DNA of 64,000 bases from Xanthobacteraceae bacterium (GTDB lineage: Bacteria > Pseudomonadota > Alphaproteobacteria > Rhizobiales > Xanthobacteraceae): contig SCUB01000001.1 in the NCBI GenBank assembly GCA_004297465.1, forward strand, positions 62,001 to 126,000. Direction: 5' to 3'. Shown in pieces: positions 32,020-41,371 of this stretch (the first letter of the stretch is position 1; the number at the start of each line of letters is the position of its first letter). Below the pieces are notes generated by a model, which did not search any database, was not told the origin of the DNA, and saw only the letters and a program-made list of their open reading frames with translations. Both the position numbers and the translations under genes were made by a program.

Positions 32020-32715
32020 ATGGCGGCGCGGTCGTGGGACGAAGCCGTCGCGCGCGTACTGGCGTGCGAGGGCGGCTATACCGACCATCCCGCCGATCCC
32101 GGCGGGCCGACCAACCGGGGCATTACGCTTGCCGACGCGCGCCGCTATTGGAAGCGCGACGCCACCGCGGCGGACGTTAAAGCGATGCCGGTCGCGGTGG
32201 CGCACCGCATCTACCGCGATCGCTACTGGTCGGCGCTGCGCTGCGACGAACTGCCCGCCGGGCTCGATTACGCGATGTTCGATTACGGCGTGAATTCCGG
32301 CATCGCGCGCGCCGGCAGGGTATTGCGGCGGTTGCTGCAATTGTCCGACCGCAGCGCCATTGTCACCGCCGAGGTGGTGGCCGCCGCCGCGGCTCGCGAT
32401 CCGCAGGCGCTGATCGCCGCGCTTTGCGACGAGCGTCTCGCTTTTCTCAAGAGCTTGCGGACATGGCCGGTGTTCGGCGTCGGATGGGGACGGCGGGTCG
32501 CCGGCGCGCGGGCCGCCGCGCTCGCCATGGCGCGCGGTGCGCCTGCAGCTGCGCCGCAAGGCGGCAAGACCGGCGCGGTGGTCGCCACGACCGGCGCCGG
32601 CGCCATTGTCGCGGCCGGCGCGGCGAGTGCGCAGGCCGACCATGCGGCAATCATTTTTGCCGTGTTCGCGGCCATTGCGGTGCTGGCCGTCGCCGCGATG
32701 TTGGTCAGGCGATAG
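32020..32715 (+). CDS. GH108 family endolysin with C-terminal membrane helix
   Basis: A 231-residue protein. The N-terminal glycosyl hydrolase 108 domain has VLACEGGYTDHPADPGGPTN, with the catalytic Glu in CEGGYTDHP, and RGITLADARRYW, then AHRIYRDRYWSALRCDELPA and LDYAMFDYGVNSG. A peptidoglycan-binding helical part follows (ALCDERLAFLKSLRTWPVFG). The last 30 residues are a membrane helix (IIFAVFAAIAVLAVAAMLVR), unusual for a soluble lysin and suggesting membrane tethering until holin triggering. It hydrolyses peptidoglycan to release particles. Confidence 0.88.
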   Translation: MAARSWDEAVARVLACEGGYTDHPADPGGPTNRGITLADARRYWKRDATAADVKAMPVAVAHRIYRDRYWSALRCDELPAGLDYAMFDYGVNSGIARAGRVLRRLLQLSDRSAIVTAEVVAAAAARDPQALIAALCDERLAFLKSLRTWPVFGVGWGRRVAGARAAALAMARGAPAAAPQGGKTGAVVATTGAGAIVAAGAASAQADHAAIIFAVFAAIAVLAVAAMLVRR

Positions 32716-32762
32716 CGCCGCCGTCGGGAAATCCCTGCCACCACTGAAAATGGAACCATGCC

Positions 32763-33335
32763 ATGAACTGGAGCGAACTTGCCGCCGACGTGATCGGACT
32801 TGGCGCGCCGCGTCTGGGCGCGGCGCTGGCCGGACCGCTGGGCGAGGCCGCCGGCCGCCTGCTCGCCGAAATCCTCGCGGTGCCGGCCCGTGCGCCAGAT
32901 GACGTCAAAGCCGTGCTGGCGGATGCGGATGCGTCGAGGCTGGCGGAGGCCGACCAGAAATGGGCCGAACTCATCCGCGCTGAAGCCGAGACGCAGCGCG
33001 CCGCGATCGCCGAGACGCATCAGACCATCCGTACCGAGCTGGCGAGCGAGGATCCGCTGCAGCGCTGGTGGCGCCCCGGCTATGCCATCGAGCTGACGCT
33101 GGAATGCGCCGCGCTGTGGTCAGTGGTGATCGGCCAGTTGTGGAGCGGCGACGTCCGGGCCCTCAATGCGCTGATCGGCGGCACGGCGCTGCTCGTGGCC
33201 TATTGGGGTTTCCGATTCGGCGTGTTAGGCGTTTACGTCAGCGGGCGGACGCGCGAGAAGCTAACCGCGGCTACCGGCGAGCCTGTTCCCGGCGGGCTCG
33301 GTCAGGTGGCGAGCGCGATCCGGAAACGGCGGTGA
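32763..33335 (+). CDS. 3TM-type holin
   Basis: A 190-residue protein of the Holin_3TMs family. It begins with a glycine/alanine-rich amphipathic segment (VIGLGAPRLGAALAGPLGEA). A coiled central region has ASRLAEADQKWAELIRAEAE and THQTIRTELASEDPLQRWWR. Two or three hydrophobic segments follow (LECAALWSVVIGQLW, ALIGGTALLVAYWGFRFGVL). It would open the inner membrane for the endolysin. It is the last gene of the GTA block, 47 nt after the lysin. Confidence 0.85.
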   Translation: MNWSELAADVIGLGAPRLGAALAGPLGEAAGRLLAEILAVPARAPDDVKAVLADADASRLAEADQKWAELIRAEAETQRAAIAETHQTIRTELASEDPLQRWWRPGYAIELTLECAALWSVVIGQLWSGDVRALNALIGGTALLVAYWGFRFGVLGVYVSGRTREKLTAATGEPVPGGLGQVASAIRKRR

Positions 33336-33384
33336 ACCGCTGGCAAGGCCGAGAGGCCCGCGCACGCGCCCCGTGGAGGATAAT

Positions 33385-34056
33385 GTGCGACTCCTCGTTG
33401 TGGAGGACGATCCCGATCTCAACCGCCAGCTGGCGACGGCGCTGTCCGACGCCGGTTACGTGGTCGACCGCGCCTTCGACGGCGAGGAGGGGCACTACCT
33501 CGGCGACAACGAGCCTTACGACGCGGTGATCCTCGATATCGGTCTGCCCAAGATGGACGGGCTGTCGGTGCTGGAAGCCTGGCGCCGCGACGGCAAGACC
33601 ATGCCGGTGCTCATCCTCACCGCGCGCGACCGCTGGAGCGACAAGGTGCAGGGCTTCGATGTCGGCGCCGACGACTATGTCGCCAAGCCGTTCCATCTCG
33701 AGGAGGTGCTGGCGCGCGTGCGCGCCCTGCTGCGGCGCTCGACAGGGCACGCCAAGAGCGAGTTGACCTGCGGCTCGGTCCGCCTCGACACCCGCACCGG
33801 ACGCGTCAGCGTCAACGGCAATCCGGTCAAGCTGACCTCGCATGAATACCGGCTGCTTGCCTATCTCATGCACCATGCCGGCCGCGTTGTCTCGCGCACC
33901 GAACTCGTCGAGCACCTCTACGATCAGGACTTCGACCGCGACTCCAACACCATCGAGGTGTTTGTCGGGCGGGTGCGCAAGAAGCTGGACGTCGACATCA
34001 TCCAGACCGTGCGCGGTCTGGGGTACCTGCTGACGCCGCCCGGCGATGCGCGCTAA
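33385..34056 (+). CDS. feuP: OmpR-type response regulator, FeuP-like
   Basis: A 223-residue regulator. Receiver: LLVVEDDPDLNRQLATALSD, phosphoacceptor Asp in AVILDIGLPKMDGLSV (about 51), Lys in DDYVAKPFHLEEVL. The winged-helix DNA-binding domain has LTSHEYRLLAYLMHHAGRVV and NTIEVFVGRVRKKLDVDIIQ. GGAGG at 33375-33379 with a 5-nt spacer points to the GTG at 33385, not the upstream GTG at 33373. It overlaps the kinase by 11 nt. FeuP/FeuQ pairs next to cytochrome c maturation genes and degP are known in rhizobia, where FeuP controls iron uptake or cyclic glucan export. The name rests on that synteny. Confidence 0.8.
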   Translation: MRLLVVEDDPDLNRQLATALSDAGYVVDRAFDGEEGHYLGDNEPYDAVILDIGLPKMDGLSVLEAWRRDGKTMPVLILTARDRWSDKVQGFDVGADDYVAKPFHLEEVLARVRALLRRSTGHAKSELTCGSVRLDTRTGRVSVNGNPVKLTSHEYRLLAYLMHHAGRVVSRTELVEHLYDQDFDRDSNTIEVFVGRVRKKLDVDIIQTVRGLGYLLTPPGDAR

Positions 34057-35431
34057 CGCACTCTCCACCCGGCTGTTCCTTTCCGCCACGGCCTGGACGG
34101 TGATCATCCTCGTCTTCACCGGCTTCGTGCTGTCCTCGCTCTACCGCCAGGCGGTGGAGCGCACGTTCGACCGCCGCCTCAATCTCTATCTGCGCACGCT
34201 GATCGCCGACGTCGCCACCCCCGACGAGGCCGACAAGACGCCGGCCAACGTCACCCCCACGGTCGGCGAGCCGCTGTTCGAACTGCCGTTGTCGGGCTGG
34301 TACTGGCAGATCACGCGCACCGATGTCCCTGCCGAGGTGCGGCGCTCGCGTTCGCTTTGGGATCGCACGCTGACCCATCTCGAGGGCCACGGCATCGAAT
34401 TGTCCAACACCGGCGTGCGCCAGAATTATACCCAGGGACCGGAAGGTCAGGAACTGCGCACCATCGAGCGCCCCGTCGAACTGGGCGCGGAAGGCCGCTA
34501 CCTCTTTCTGGTCGCGGGCGACGCCGGAGAAATAACCGATGAGACCCGCACTTTCGACGCCTATCTTGCCGCCACGTTTCTCGGGCTGACCGCGGTGCTG
34601 ATGCTGTCGACGCTGTTCCAGGTGCGGTTCGGCCTGGCGCCGCTCAAGCGCATTTCGGAACGCATCGCCGCGATTCGCTCCGGCAAGGCGGAGCGGCTTG
34701 AGGGCGAGTTTCCCGTCGAGATCGCGCCGCTGGCGCGCGAAACCAATGCGCTGCTCGATGCCAACAAGGAGATCGTCGAGCGCGCCCGCACCCATGTCGG
34801 AAATCTCGCCCATGCCATCAAGACGCCGCTTTCGGTTATCGTCAACGAGGCCGCGCTGCAGCGCGGCGATCCGTTCGCCCGCAAGGTGCTTGAACAGAGC
34901 AATATCGTGCGCGACCAAATTTCCCGGCATCTCGAGCGCGCCCGCATCGCCGCGCGCGTCACCGTGGTCGGCACGGTGACCGAGGCCGCTCCCGTGGTGC
35001 AGGCGATCCGGCGCACCATGGACAAGATCCACCACGAGCGCGGCCTGGCCATCGAGGCCATCGTGCCTGAGGGCATCCGGTTTCTTGGCGAGCAGCAGGA
35101 CTTCGAGGAGATGGTGGGCAACCTCATCGACAACGCCTGCAAGTGGGCGTCGTCGCGAGTCATGGTCGAGGTGATCCGGGTTCCGCCGGCCGGGCCGGGG
35201 CACGAGCCGATGCTGCGGATCATGGTCGACGACGACGGGCCGGGGCTGTCGCCGGCCGAGCGGGATCAGGTGGCGCAGCGCGGCCAGCGGCTCGACGAGA
35301 CCAAGCCGGGCTCGGGGCTCGGGCTGTCTATCGTGGTCGATCTCGCCACCCTTTATCGCGGCCAGCTTACGCTCGCCAGCGCGCCGATCGGCGGCCTGCG
35401 CGCCGAACTTCTGCTGCCGGCAGCGCCCTGA
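34046..35431 (+). CDS. feuQ: Sensor histidine kinase, FeuQ-like
   Basis: A 461-residue kinase with two membrane helices (FLSATAWTVIILVFTGFVLS about 11-30; YLAATFLGLTAVLMLSTLFQ about 172-191), a 140-residue periplasmic sensor between them, and a HAMP-like linker (FGLAPLKRISERIAAIRSGK). The His box is GNLAHAIKTPLSVIVNEA (about 258). The ATPase part has NLIDNACKWASS, DDDGPGLSP and GSGLGLSIVVDL. The NLAHAIKTPL form of the His box is typical of FeuQ/PhoQ-type kinases. Its ATG overlaps the regulator gene by 11 nt. Confidence 0.82.
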   Translation: MRANALSTRLFLSATAWTVIILVFTGFVLSSLYRQAVERTFDRRLNLYLRTLIADVATPDEADKTPANVTPTVGEPLFELPLSGWYWQITRTDVPAEVRRSRSLWDRTLTHLEGHGIELSNTGVRQNYTQGPEGQELRTIERPVELGAEGRYLFLVAGDAGEITDETRTFDAYLAATFLGLTAVLMLSTLFQVRFGLAPLKRISERIAAIRSGKAERLEGEFPVEIAPLARETNALLDANKEIVERARTHVGNLAHAIKTPLSVIVNEAALQRGDPFARKVLEQSNIVRDQISRHLERARIAARVTVVGTVTEAAPVVQAIRRTMDKIHHERGLAIEAIVPEGIRFLGEQQDFEEMVGNLIDNACKWASSRVMVEVIRVPPAGPGHEPMLRIMVDDDGPGLSPAERDQVAQRGQRLDETKPGSGLGLSIVVDLATLYRGQLTLASAPIGGLRAELLLPAAP

Positions 35432-35540
35432 TACTTTTCGCTTGCCTCATGACAGAGTTTCGCCCCAATCGTCCGCTCATTGAGCACGGGCTGGCGGGGC
35501 GTCCCATGGGATTCCCGCGTGGAGAACGTCAGGGGATCAC

Positions 35541-36026
35541 ATGCTTTACGGACGAATCATTGCGGCGACGGCCGTCGCCGGGCTGCTTGCGGGCTGCGCC
35601 GGTGACCGGGTGGCTGAGACCGGACCGAAGGAAGGTGCGGGAACGCTGATCGGCGCCGTTGGTGGTGTGCTGATCGGATCGTCGGTCGGCGGTCCGGCCG
35701 GGGCGCGGGTGGGCGGCGCCATCGCCGGGGCCGCCATCGGCGGCCTGATCGGCAACCGGATCGGAGCAGCCCTCGACGACGACGACCGGCGGTTCGCCTA
35801 CGCGGCGCAGATCGACGCCCTGGAAAACGGTCCCTCGGGGGCTGCGGTGCCGTGGCGCAATCCGGATTCCGGCCGTTACGGCAATATCGTTCCCGGCCCG
35901 GCCTATGACGCCCGCGGCTCCAAGTGCCGCTCCTACATCCACACCGTCTATATCGATGGCCGGCCACAGATTGCCCGCGGTACCGCTTGCCGCAATCCCG
36001 ACGGCAGCTGGACCCCGCTCACTTAA
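35541..36026 (+). CDS. Glycine-zipper outer-membrane lipoprotein (RT0821/17-kDa antigen type)
   Basis: A 161-residue protein with signal peptide and lipobox LLAGCAG (Cys about residue 19). A glycine-zipper stretch (GAGTLIGAVGGVLIGSSVGG and IAGAAIGGLIGNRIG, about 32-76) would insert in the outer membrane. A C-terminal domain has two cysteines (SKCRSYIHTVYIDGRPQIAR and TACRNPDGSWTPL), typical of 17-kDa surface antigen-like proteins. It lies downstream of the FeuQ-like gene with its own likely promoter in a 109-nt gap. Confidence 0.82.
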   Translation: MLYGRIIAATAVAGLLAGCAGDRVAETGPKEGAGTLIGAVGGVLIGSSVGGPAGARVGGAIAGAAIGGLIGNRIGAALDDDDRRFAYAAQIDALENGPSGAAVPWRNPDSGRYGNIVPGPAYDARGSKCRSYIHTVYIDGRPQIARGTACRNPDGSWTPLT

Positions 36027-36045
36027 GAAGCTACGGCAGAAGCTT

Positions 36046-36075
36046 CGGCCCCGCGCCCGGCCGGGCGCGGGGCCG
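36046..36075. terminator. 30-nt perfect palindrome, terminator-like
   Basis: CGGCCCCGCGCCCGG is immediately followed by its reverse complement CCGGGCGCGGGGCCG, with no loop. It starts 20 nt after the lipoprotein stop. It could form a very stable hairpin and may terminate transcription, although the T-run after it is poor (ATAGTGCTTTAT). Confidence 0.55.
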
Positions 36076-36163
36076 ATAGTGCTTTATCGTCAATGAGTTC
36101 TTAACGCGCCTGCTGGTAATACCTGTCTGTTACGGTTCCTCCGAAGTGGGACAGGCCGACCGG

Positions 36164-37570
36164 ATGGCAGCGCAGGGACAGTCGTTGCAGCGACTGAGGG
36201 AGTACCTTCGGCAGTTGCCGCCGCGGGTGCAGGCCATGCTGCTGCGCGAATTCGAGCAGGCCATCGCGCGCGGCGACGACATCGCGGTCGCCACCTTCGT
36301 GCTTGGTGAGCTGCGCAAGCTGCTTCGGGAGACTGGCGACGCCGACCTGTCGCGCACCGAGAACGCCGCCCGTCTGCTGTTCCGGGCGATCGAGCCCTTC
36401 CTTGTTGACCGCGACGGCGGGGCTTCCTGTCCCGGGCAGATTCGCCGTTCATCGCTGCTGCCGATCTGGACCTGGCTCGGCCGCGACCTGCTGGCCGAGC
36501 CCACCGCGAAATTCGAGCACGAGCTTGGCCAGCTTGCCGCCGAAACCCAGAAGCCGGCCGTCGAGGCGCTGGTCCGCCGCTATCAGCTCAAGGCCGCCGA
36601 GGCCATTCTTGCCGTAATGGCGACGCGCGGCAGCGATCAGCAGCGATTGCTGCATCGGGTCGGTTCGCCGACGGCGGTCGAGGATCTCGTTCCGCTGGCA
36701 GCCGCTTTCAAGCATCGCGAGGCGCTGGAAGCTCTGCTGGCGCGCCTGCCGAACTATGTGCGCAACCTCGCCGACGAGCAGTTCCACATGGTGCGCAACG
36801 CGCTCGATATTCCCTCGTTGCAATTGCCACAGGTGTTGCCGCTGGCGCTGACCCTGACGATGCGCCGTCTTGCGACGCCATGGCAGATCATCCGCCTCGC
36901 CACCATCGCCGCGGCCTCGGACGAGGCGATCCGCATCGCCAGCACACCCTATGCCGTCGCGGTCACGCTGGCGATCAACGATGCCACCAACGCCGTCGCG
37001 GAATTGCGCGCCGACCTCAAGCGCGGCCGCTATGGCAACGTCTCCAACCATCTCAAGCTGCTGTATGACGCGATGCGCGGCTTGCGCAGTGAACTCGATG
37101 TCCGTTCCGACAGCGGCTGGGGACGGCAGCTCGCCACCCTCCGCACCGAGATATCCAATCTCCTGAAATCGGAAATCGAAATGGTGCCGGGGCGCGTGCG
37201 CCGCCTGCTGCGGCAGCGTTCCGACAAGGATATCGCCGCGGGCTCGACGCTCGACGCCACCGAGATCGCCGAGACGGCGGCGCTGATCGATTTCGTCGGC
37301 GTTTGCCGCACCTATGCCAGCGAATTGGCGATCAACGAGGTGACGCTGCGGGCCTATTCCGATCTCCAGCAGTATCTCGAGCAGGCCACGCAGGCGCTGG
37401 TGGATGCGCTGCGTACCGATACCACCCGTCATCCCGATTTCCGCCAGTCGCAGGCCGACGTCGCGATCAGGTTCTGCTCGATCATGTTCGGCGACGAGTA
37501 TGCCTCGCTGATGACCAAGGCCGCCGGCATGGCGCTTGGCGGCGAACGCAAGCCGGCGCGGGCCGGCTGA
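36164..37570 (+). CDS. Large DUF2336-like helical protein
   Basis: A 468-residue cytosolic, all-helical protein with no signal or membrane segment: LREYLRQLPPRVQAMLLREF, RTENAARLLFRAIEPFLVDR, PIWTWLGRDLLAEPTAKFEH and HMVRNALDIPSLQLPQVLPL. I do not recognise a catalytic motif. Homologues lie next to ccm genes in Hyphomicrobiales, and the helical repeat style recalls DUF2336. The frame opens at GTG 36146; ATG 36164 is chosen because AGG stands 8 nt before it. Function unknown. Confidence 0.6.
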   Translation: MAAQGQSLQRLREYLRQLPPRVQAMLLREFEQAIARGDDIAVATFVLGELRKLLRETGDADLSRTENAARLLFRAIEPFLVDRDGGASCPGQIRRSSLLPIWTWLGRDLLAEPTAKFEHELGQLAAETQKPAVEALVRRYQLKAAEAILAVMATRGSDQQRLLHRVGSPTAVEDLVPLAAAFKHREALEALLARLPNYVRNLADEQFHMVRNALDIPSLQLPQVLPLALTLTMRRLATPWQIIRLATIAAASDEAIRIASTPYAVAVTLAINDATNAVAELRADLKRGRYGNVSNHLKLLYDAMRGLRSELDVRSDSGWGRQLATLRTEISNLLKSEIEMVPGRVRRLLRQRSDKDIAAGSTLDATEIAETAALIDFVGVCRTYASELAINEVTLRAYSDLQQYLEQATQALVDALRTDTTRHPDFRQSQADVAIRFCSIMFGDEYASLMTKAAGMALGGERKPARAG

Positions 37571-37739
37571 TAATCCTTCCCCAACCTTCTTTTTTGCTCT
37601 AATTCCGCCATGCGGAAACGGCATGGCTTGTCTTAAATCATTTGGCGATTGCGCCGGTATGGTAACCGTGATGTAACCCCGCGCATCAACCGCCTTTGCG
37701 TGCAGGGGACAGCCCTTTGATGCCGGTATTTTCGACACC

Positions 37740-38834
37740 ATGACGCTGTGGTTTATCCTTGCGCTGATGACCGTTGCCGCGGTGTTCGCCGTGTTGTGGC
37801 CGCTGGGGCGCGCGCCGGGCGCGCCGCGCGAGGGTTCGGAAACCGCAATTTACAAAGACCAACTTGGTGAAATCGAGCGCGATCTCGCGGCCGGACTGAT
37901 CGGCGCGGGCGAGGCCGAGGCGGCACGAACCGAAGTCTCGCGCCGTCTGCTGGCCGCCGCCGACGCATCCCCGGTCGCGGCTGCCGCCCCGCAGCGCGGG
38001 TTGCGGCGGGCGGTTGCCGTGGCGGCATTGATCGGCCTGCCGTTCGTATCCGGCGCGCTGTACCTCAAGCTGGGCACGCCGGGCCTGCCGGCCTTTCCGC
38101 TGGCCGAACGCGCCCAGGCACCGGCGGCGACGGAATCCCTCGACCGGCTGGTGATGCAGGTTGAGGCGCGTCTCGAGAAGAATCCGAACGATGGCCGTGG
38201 CTGGGAAGTGCTGGCGCCGGTGCTGATGCGGCTCGGTCGCTATCCCGACGCCATCAAGGCGCTGCGCAACTCCATCGCCACCAATGGACCGACCGCCACG
38301 CGCCACGCCGATCTCGGCGAGGCGATTCTGATGGGCGCCAACGGCGTGGTGACCGCCGAGGCCAAGGCCGAGTTCGAGCACGCGCTGGCGCTCGACGCCG
38401 ACGAGATCAAGGCGCGGTATTTTCTCGGCCTTGCCGCCGAGCAGGACGGCCGCACCAGGGAAGCCGCCGGAATCTGGCGCGCCATGCTGGCGAAGGCCCC
38501 CGACGATGCGCCATGGCGGCCGCTGCTGCAGCGCGCGCTGGCACGCGTCGAGGGCGTCGCGGCGCCGAGCGAGGAGCAGATCGCGGCGGCGGGCGCCAGC
38601 GACGCGGAGCGCGGCGAGAAGGTGCGCGGCATGGTCGAGCGGCTCGCCACGCGGCTCAGGCAGGATGGCTCCGATGTGGATGGCTGGCTTCGTCTGGTCC
38701 GCGCCTATATGGTGATGGGCGATCGCGACAAGGCGTTGGCTTCGGTCAAGGACGCGCGCGCCGCCCTGACGCAGGATGCCGGGCGGTTGCGCCAACTCAA
38801 TGAAGGCCTCAAGGGGCTGGGCATTGATGGTTGA
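37740..38834 (+). CDS. ccmI: Cytochrome c maturation protein CcmI
   Basis: A 364-residue CcmI (CycH). The N-terminal membrane part has helix LWFILALMTVAAVFAVLWPL (about 3-22), the cytoplasmic block YKDQLGEIERDLAAGLIGAG, and a second helix AVAVAALIGLPFVSGALYLK. The periplasmic C-terminal part has TPR repeats (WEVLAPVLMRLGRYPDAIKA and the like). CcmI holds apocytochrome c for the CcmF-CcmH heme lyase. It is first of ccmI-ccmE-ccmF-ccmH. Confidence 0.93.
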   Translation: MTLWFILALMTVAAVFAVLWPLGRAPGAPREGSETAIYKDQLGEIERDLAAGLIGAGEAEAARTEVSRRLLAAADASPVAAAAPQRGLRRAVAVAALIGLPFVSGALYLKLGTPGLPAFPLAERAQAPAATESLDRLVMQVEARLEKNPNDGRGWEVLAPVLMRLGRYPDAIKALRNSIATNGPTATRHADLGEAILMGANGVVTAEAKAEFEHALALDADEIKARYFLGLAAEQDGRTREAAGIWRAMLAKAPDDAPWRPLLQRALARVEGVAAPSEEQIAAAGASDAERGEKVRGMVERLATRLRQDGSDVDGWLRLVRAYMVMGDRDKALASVKDARAALTQDAGRLRQLNEGLKGLGIDG

Positions 38835-38889
38835 GAACGCGCGAAGATCAATCGCTCGCAAAAGTCCACAAAGACACGGGACGTGAATC

Positions 38890-39390
38890 ATGACGCGAAA
38901 GCAGCGGCGGCTGGTTCTGATCGGGAGCGCGCTCGCGGTGCTGGCGGTGGCGGTTGCCCTGGTGCTCAACGCGCTGCGCGACTCCATCGTGTTCTTCACC
39001 ACGCCGACCGATGTCGTGGAAAAGTCGATACAACCCGGCAAAAGGTTCCGGCTCGGCGGGCTGGTGCAGCCGGGCACGCTGGTCAAGGGCGGCAATCTCG
39101 CAGTGAAGTTCGAGATCACCGACGGCAAGTCGAACGTCAAGGTGGCCTATCAGGGCATCCTGCCCGACCTGTTCCGCGAAGGACAGGGCGTGGTGTCGGA
39201 AGGCGTGCTCGATGCGGGCGGCGTGTTCAAGGCCGATACCGTGCTCGCCAAGCATGACGAGAACTACATGCCCAAGGAAGTCGCCGACGCCCTTAAGAAG
39301 CAGGGCCACTGGAAGGACGACTACGCCGCCAAGCCGGAAGCGGCTGGCGGCGCCGCCGCGGCCACATCCGCGCAGGGCGGCAAACCATGA
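38890..39390 (+). CDS. ccmE: Heme chaperone CcmE
   Basis: A 166-residue CcmE (CycJ). The N-terminal anchor is [20 protein letters not shown]. The beta-barrel has [40 protein letters not shown] and [18 protein letters not shown]. The covalent heme-binding His is in [14 protein letters not shown] (about residue 122). It carries heme from CcmABCD to CcmF in the periplasm. It follows ccmI by 55 nt and overlaps ccmF by 4 nt. Confidence 0.95.
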   Translation: MTRKQRRLVLIGSALAVLAVAVALVLNALRDSIVFFTTPTDVVEKSIQPGKRFRLGGLVQPGTLVKGGNLAVKFEITDGKSNVKVAYQGILPDLFREGQGVVSEGVLDAGGVFKADTVLAKHDENYMPKEVADALKKQGHWKDDYAAKPEAAGGAAAATSAQGGKP

Positions 39391-41366
39391 TGCCGGAGGC
39401 CGGACATTACGCGCTGGTGCTGGCGCTGGTGCTGGCGCTCGTTCAGGCCGTGGTGCCGATCATCGGCGCGCGGCGGCGCGATCCGGCCTTGATGAACGTC
39501 GCGGCCTCGACGGCTTCCGCGCAGTTCATGTTCGCGCTGATCTCGTTCGGCGCGCTCACCGCTTCCCACATGGTGTCGGACTTTTCCGTCGCCAACGTGT
39601 TCGAGAACTCGCATTCGCTGAAACCCATGCTCTACAAAATCACGGGCGTGTGGGGCAATCACGAAGGCTCGATGATGCTGTGGGTCTTCATCCTCGCGCT
39701 GTTCGGCGCGCTGGTGGCGGTGTTCGGCGGTAACCTGCCGGCGACCTTGCGCGCCAACGTGCTGGCGGCGCAGGCCTGGATCGCCGCGGCGTTCTATCTC
39801 TTCATTCTCACCACCTCCAATCCGTTCCTGCGCATCGCCAATCCACCGGTCGAGGGCCGCGACCTCAATCCGGTGCTGCAGGACATCGGCCTCGCTTTGC
39901 ATCCGCCACTGCTCTATCTCGGCTATGTCGGATTCTCGATCTCGTTCTCGTTCGCCGTTGCCGCCCTGATCGAGGGCCGCATCGACGCCGCTTGGGCGCG
40001 CTGGGTGCGGCCGTGGACGCTGGTGGCGTGGATCTTCCTGACGCTGGGCATCGCCATGGGCTCGTACTGGGCCTATTACGAGCTGGGCTGGGGCGGCTGG
40101 TGGTTCTGGGATCCGGTCGAGAACGCCTCGCTGATGCCGTGGCTGTCGGGCACCGCGCTGCTGCATTCGGCGCTGGTGATGGAAAAGCGCAACGCGCTCA
40201 AGATCTGGACCATCCTTCTGGCCATCCTGACCTTCTCGCTGTCGCTGCTCGGCACCTTCCTGGTGCGCTCGGGCGTCCTGACCTCGGTGCATGCTTTCGC
40301 CACCGACCCGGCGCGCGGCGTGTTCATCCTCGCCATTCTGATTTTTTTCATCGGCGGCGGTTTTGCGCTCTATGCCTGGCGCGCCGGCTCGCTCAAGCAG
40401 GGCGGCCTGTTCGCGCCGGTGTCGCGCGAGGGCGCCCTGGTGCTCAACAACCTCTTGCTTACCACGGCCTGCGCCACGGTGTTCGTCGGCACGCTCTATC
40501 CGCTCGCGCTCGAGGCGCTTGCCGCCGACAAGATCTCCGTCGGCGCGCCGTTCTTCAACCTGACCTTCGGGCCGCTGTTCGTGCCGCTCCTGATCGCGGT
40601 GCCGTTCGGCCCGCTGCTGGCATGGAAGCGCGGCGATCTTCTGGGCGCATCGCAGCGGCTGATCGCCGCCGGGTTACTCGCGCTCGCCGGCGTGGCGCTG
40701 GTGATGGCGTGGAGCTGGGGCGGGCCGGCGCTGGCGCCGTTCGGCGTCGGCCTGGCGATCTTCGTTATCGTCGGCGCGGTCAGCGATCTCGTCGAGCGCT
40801 GCGGCCTCATCCGCAAGCCCGCGCTGGCGCTCAAGCGCGCCCGCGGCCTGCCGGCCTCGACCTGGGGCACCGCGTTCGCCCATGCCGGGCTGGGACTGAC
40901 CCTGCTCGGCATCGTGTGCGAAACAACGTGGAGCGACGAGCGCATCGCCACCATGCGGGCCGGCGACCAGACCATGGTCGGCGGCTATTCGGTGCGGCTC
41001 GATGGCTTCGCGCAACGCCATGGGCCCAACTACCGCGAGGTCACGGCGCAGTTCGCGGTCGCGCGCAACGGCGCGGCCATCGGCGTCATGGAGCCGTCGA
41101 AGCGCAACTTCGTCACGCGCGGCTCGGCGACCACAGAGGCGGCGCTCATGACGCGCGGCTTCAGCCAGCTTTACATTTCACTGGGCGACCTCAGCGCCGA
41201 CGGCACCATCGCGGTGCGACTCTATCACAAGCCGCTGGTGCTGCTGATCTGGCTCGGCACGGTGGTGATGGTGTTCGGTGGCGGACTGTCGCTGATGGAC
41301 CGGCGGCTTCGCGTCGGCGCGCCGAGGCCGGCGCGTTCGGCCAAGGCGCTGCAGCCGGCGGAGTAG
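39387..41366 (+). CDS. ccmF: Heme lyase CcmF
   Basis: A 659-residue polytopic membrane protein with about 14 hydrophobic segments. The tryptophan-rich heme-handling loop is visible as [20 protein letters not shown]. Other hallmarks are [20 protein letters not shown] and [20 protein letters not shown]. Conserved histidines lie in SHMVSDFS-, GNHEGS- and LHPPLLYLG-type loops. It attaches heme to apocytochrome c together with CcmH and CcmI. It overlaps ccmE by 4 nt and ccmH follows by 5 nt. Confidence 0.96.
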   Translation: MMPEAGHYALVLALVLALVQAVVPIIGARRRDPALMNVAASTASAQFMFALISFGALTASHMVSDFSVANVFENSHSLKPMLYKITGVWGNHEGSMMLWVFILALFGALVAVFGGNLPATLRANVLAAQAWIAAAFYLFILTTSNPFLRIANPPVEGRDLNPVLQDIGLALHPPLLYLGYVGFSISFSFAVAALIEGRIDAAWARWVRPWTLVAWIFLTLGIAMGSYWAYYELGWGGWWFWDPVENASLMPWLSGTALLHSALVMEKRNALKIWTILLAILTFSLSLLGTFLVRSGVLTSVHAFATDPARGVFILAILIFFIGGGFALYAWRAGSLKQGGLFAPVSREGALVLNNLLLTTACATVFVGTLYPLALEALAADKISVGAPFFNLTFGPLFVPLLIAVPFGPLLAWKRGDLLGASQRLIAAGLLALAGVALVMAWSWGGPALAPFGVGLAIFVIVGAVSDLVERCGLIRKPALALKRARGLPASTWGTAFAHAGLGLTLLGIVCETTWSDERIATMRAGDQTMVGGYSVRLDGFAQRHGPNYREVTAQFAVARNGAAIGVMEPSKRNFVTRGSATTEAALMTRGFSQLYISLGDLSADGTIAVRLYHKPLVLLIWLGTVVMVFGGGLSLMDRRLRVGAPRPARSAKALQPAE

Positions 41367-41371
41367 GGGAC

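Larger units (their letters stand above)
14188..33335 (+). mobile_element. RcGTA-like gene transfer agent structural cluster with lysis module and toxin/immunity insert
   Basis: The genes follow the order of the Rhodobacter capsulatus GTA: terminase (g1, g2), portal (g3), g3.5, prohead protease (g4), capsid (g5), connector (g6), head closure (g7), tail terminator (g8), tail tube (g9), g10, g10.1, short tape measure (g11), DUF2460 (g12), DUF2163 (g13), NlpC/P60 (g14) and a 1285-residue host-specificity protein (g15). They are followed by endolysin and holin genes. There is no integrase, excisionase, repressor, replication gene or obvious att repeat, which supports a GTA rather than a prophage. 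Unusual features are a toxin/immunity insert between g5 and g6, an antisense protease, a frameshift in g2, and lysis genes at the 3' end. Confidence 0.85.

Noticed and set aside
14188-33335. Interpretation as an ordinary temperate prophage
   Set aside because: No integrase, repressor, replication genes or flanking att repeats seen, and gene order and the short tape measure match RcGTA.
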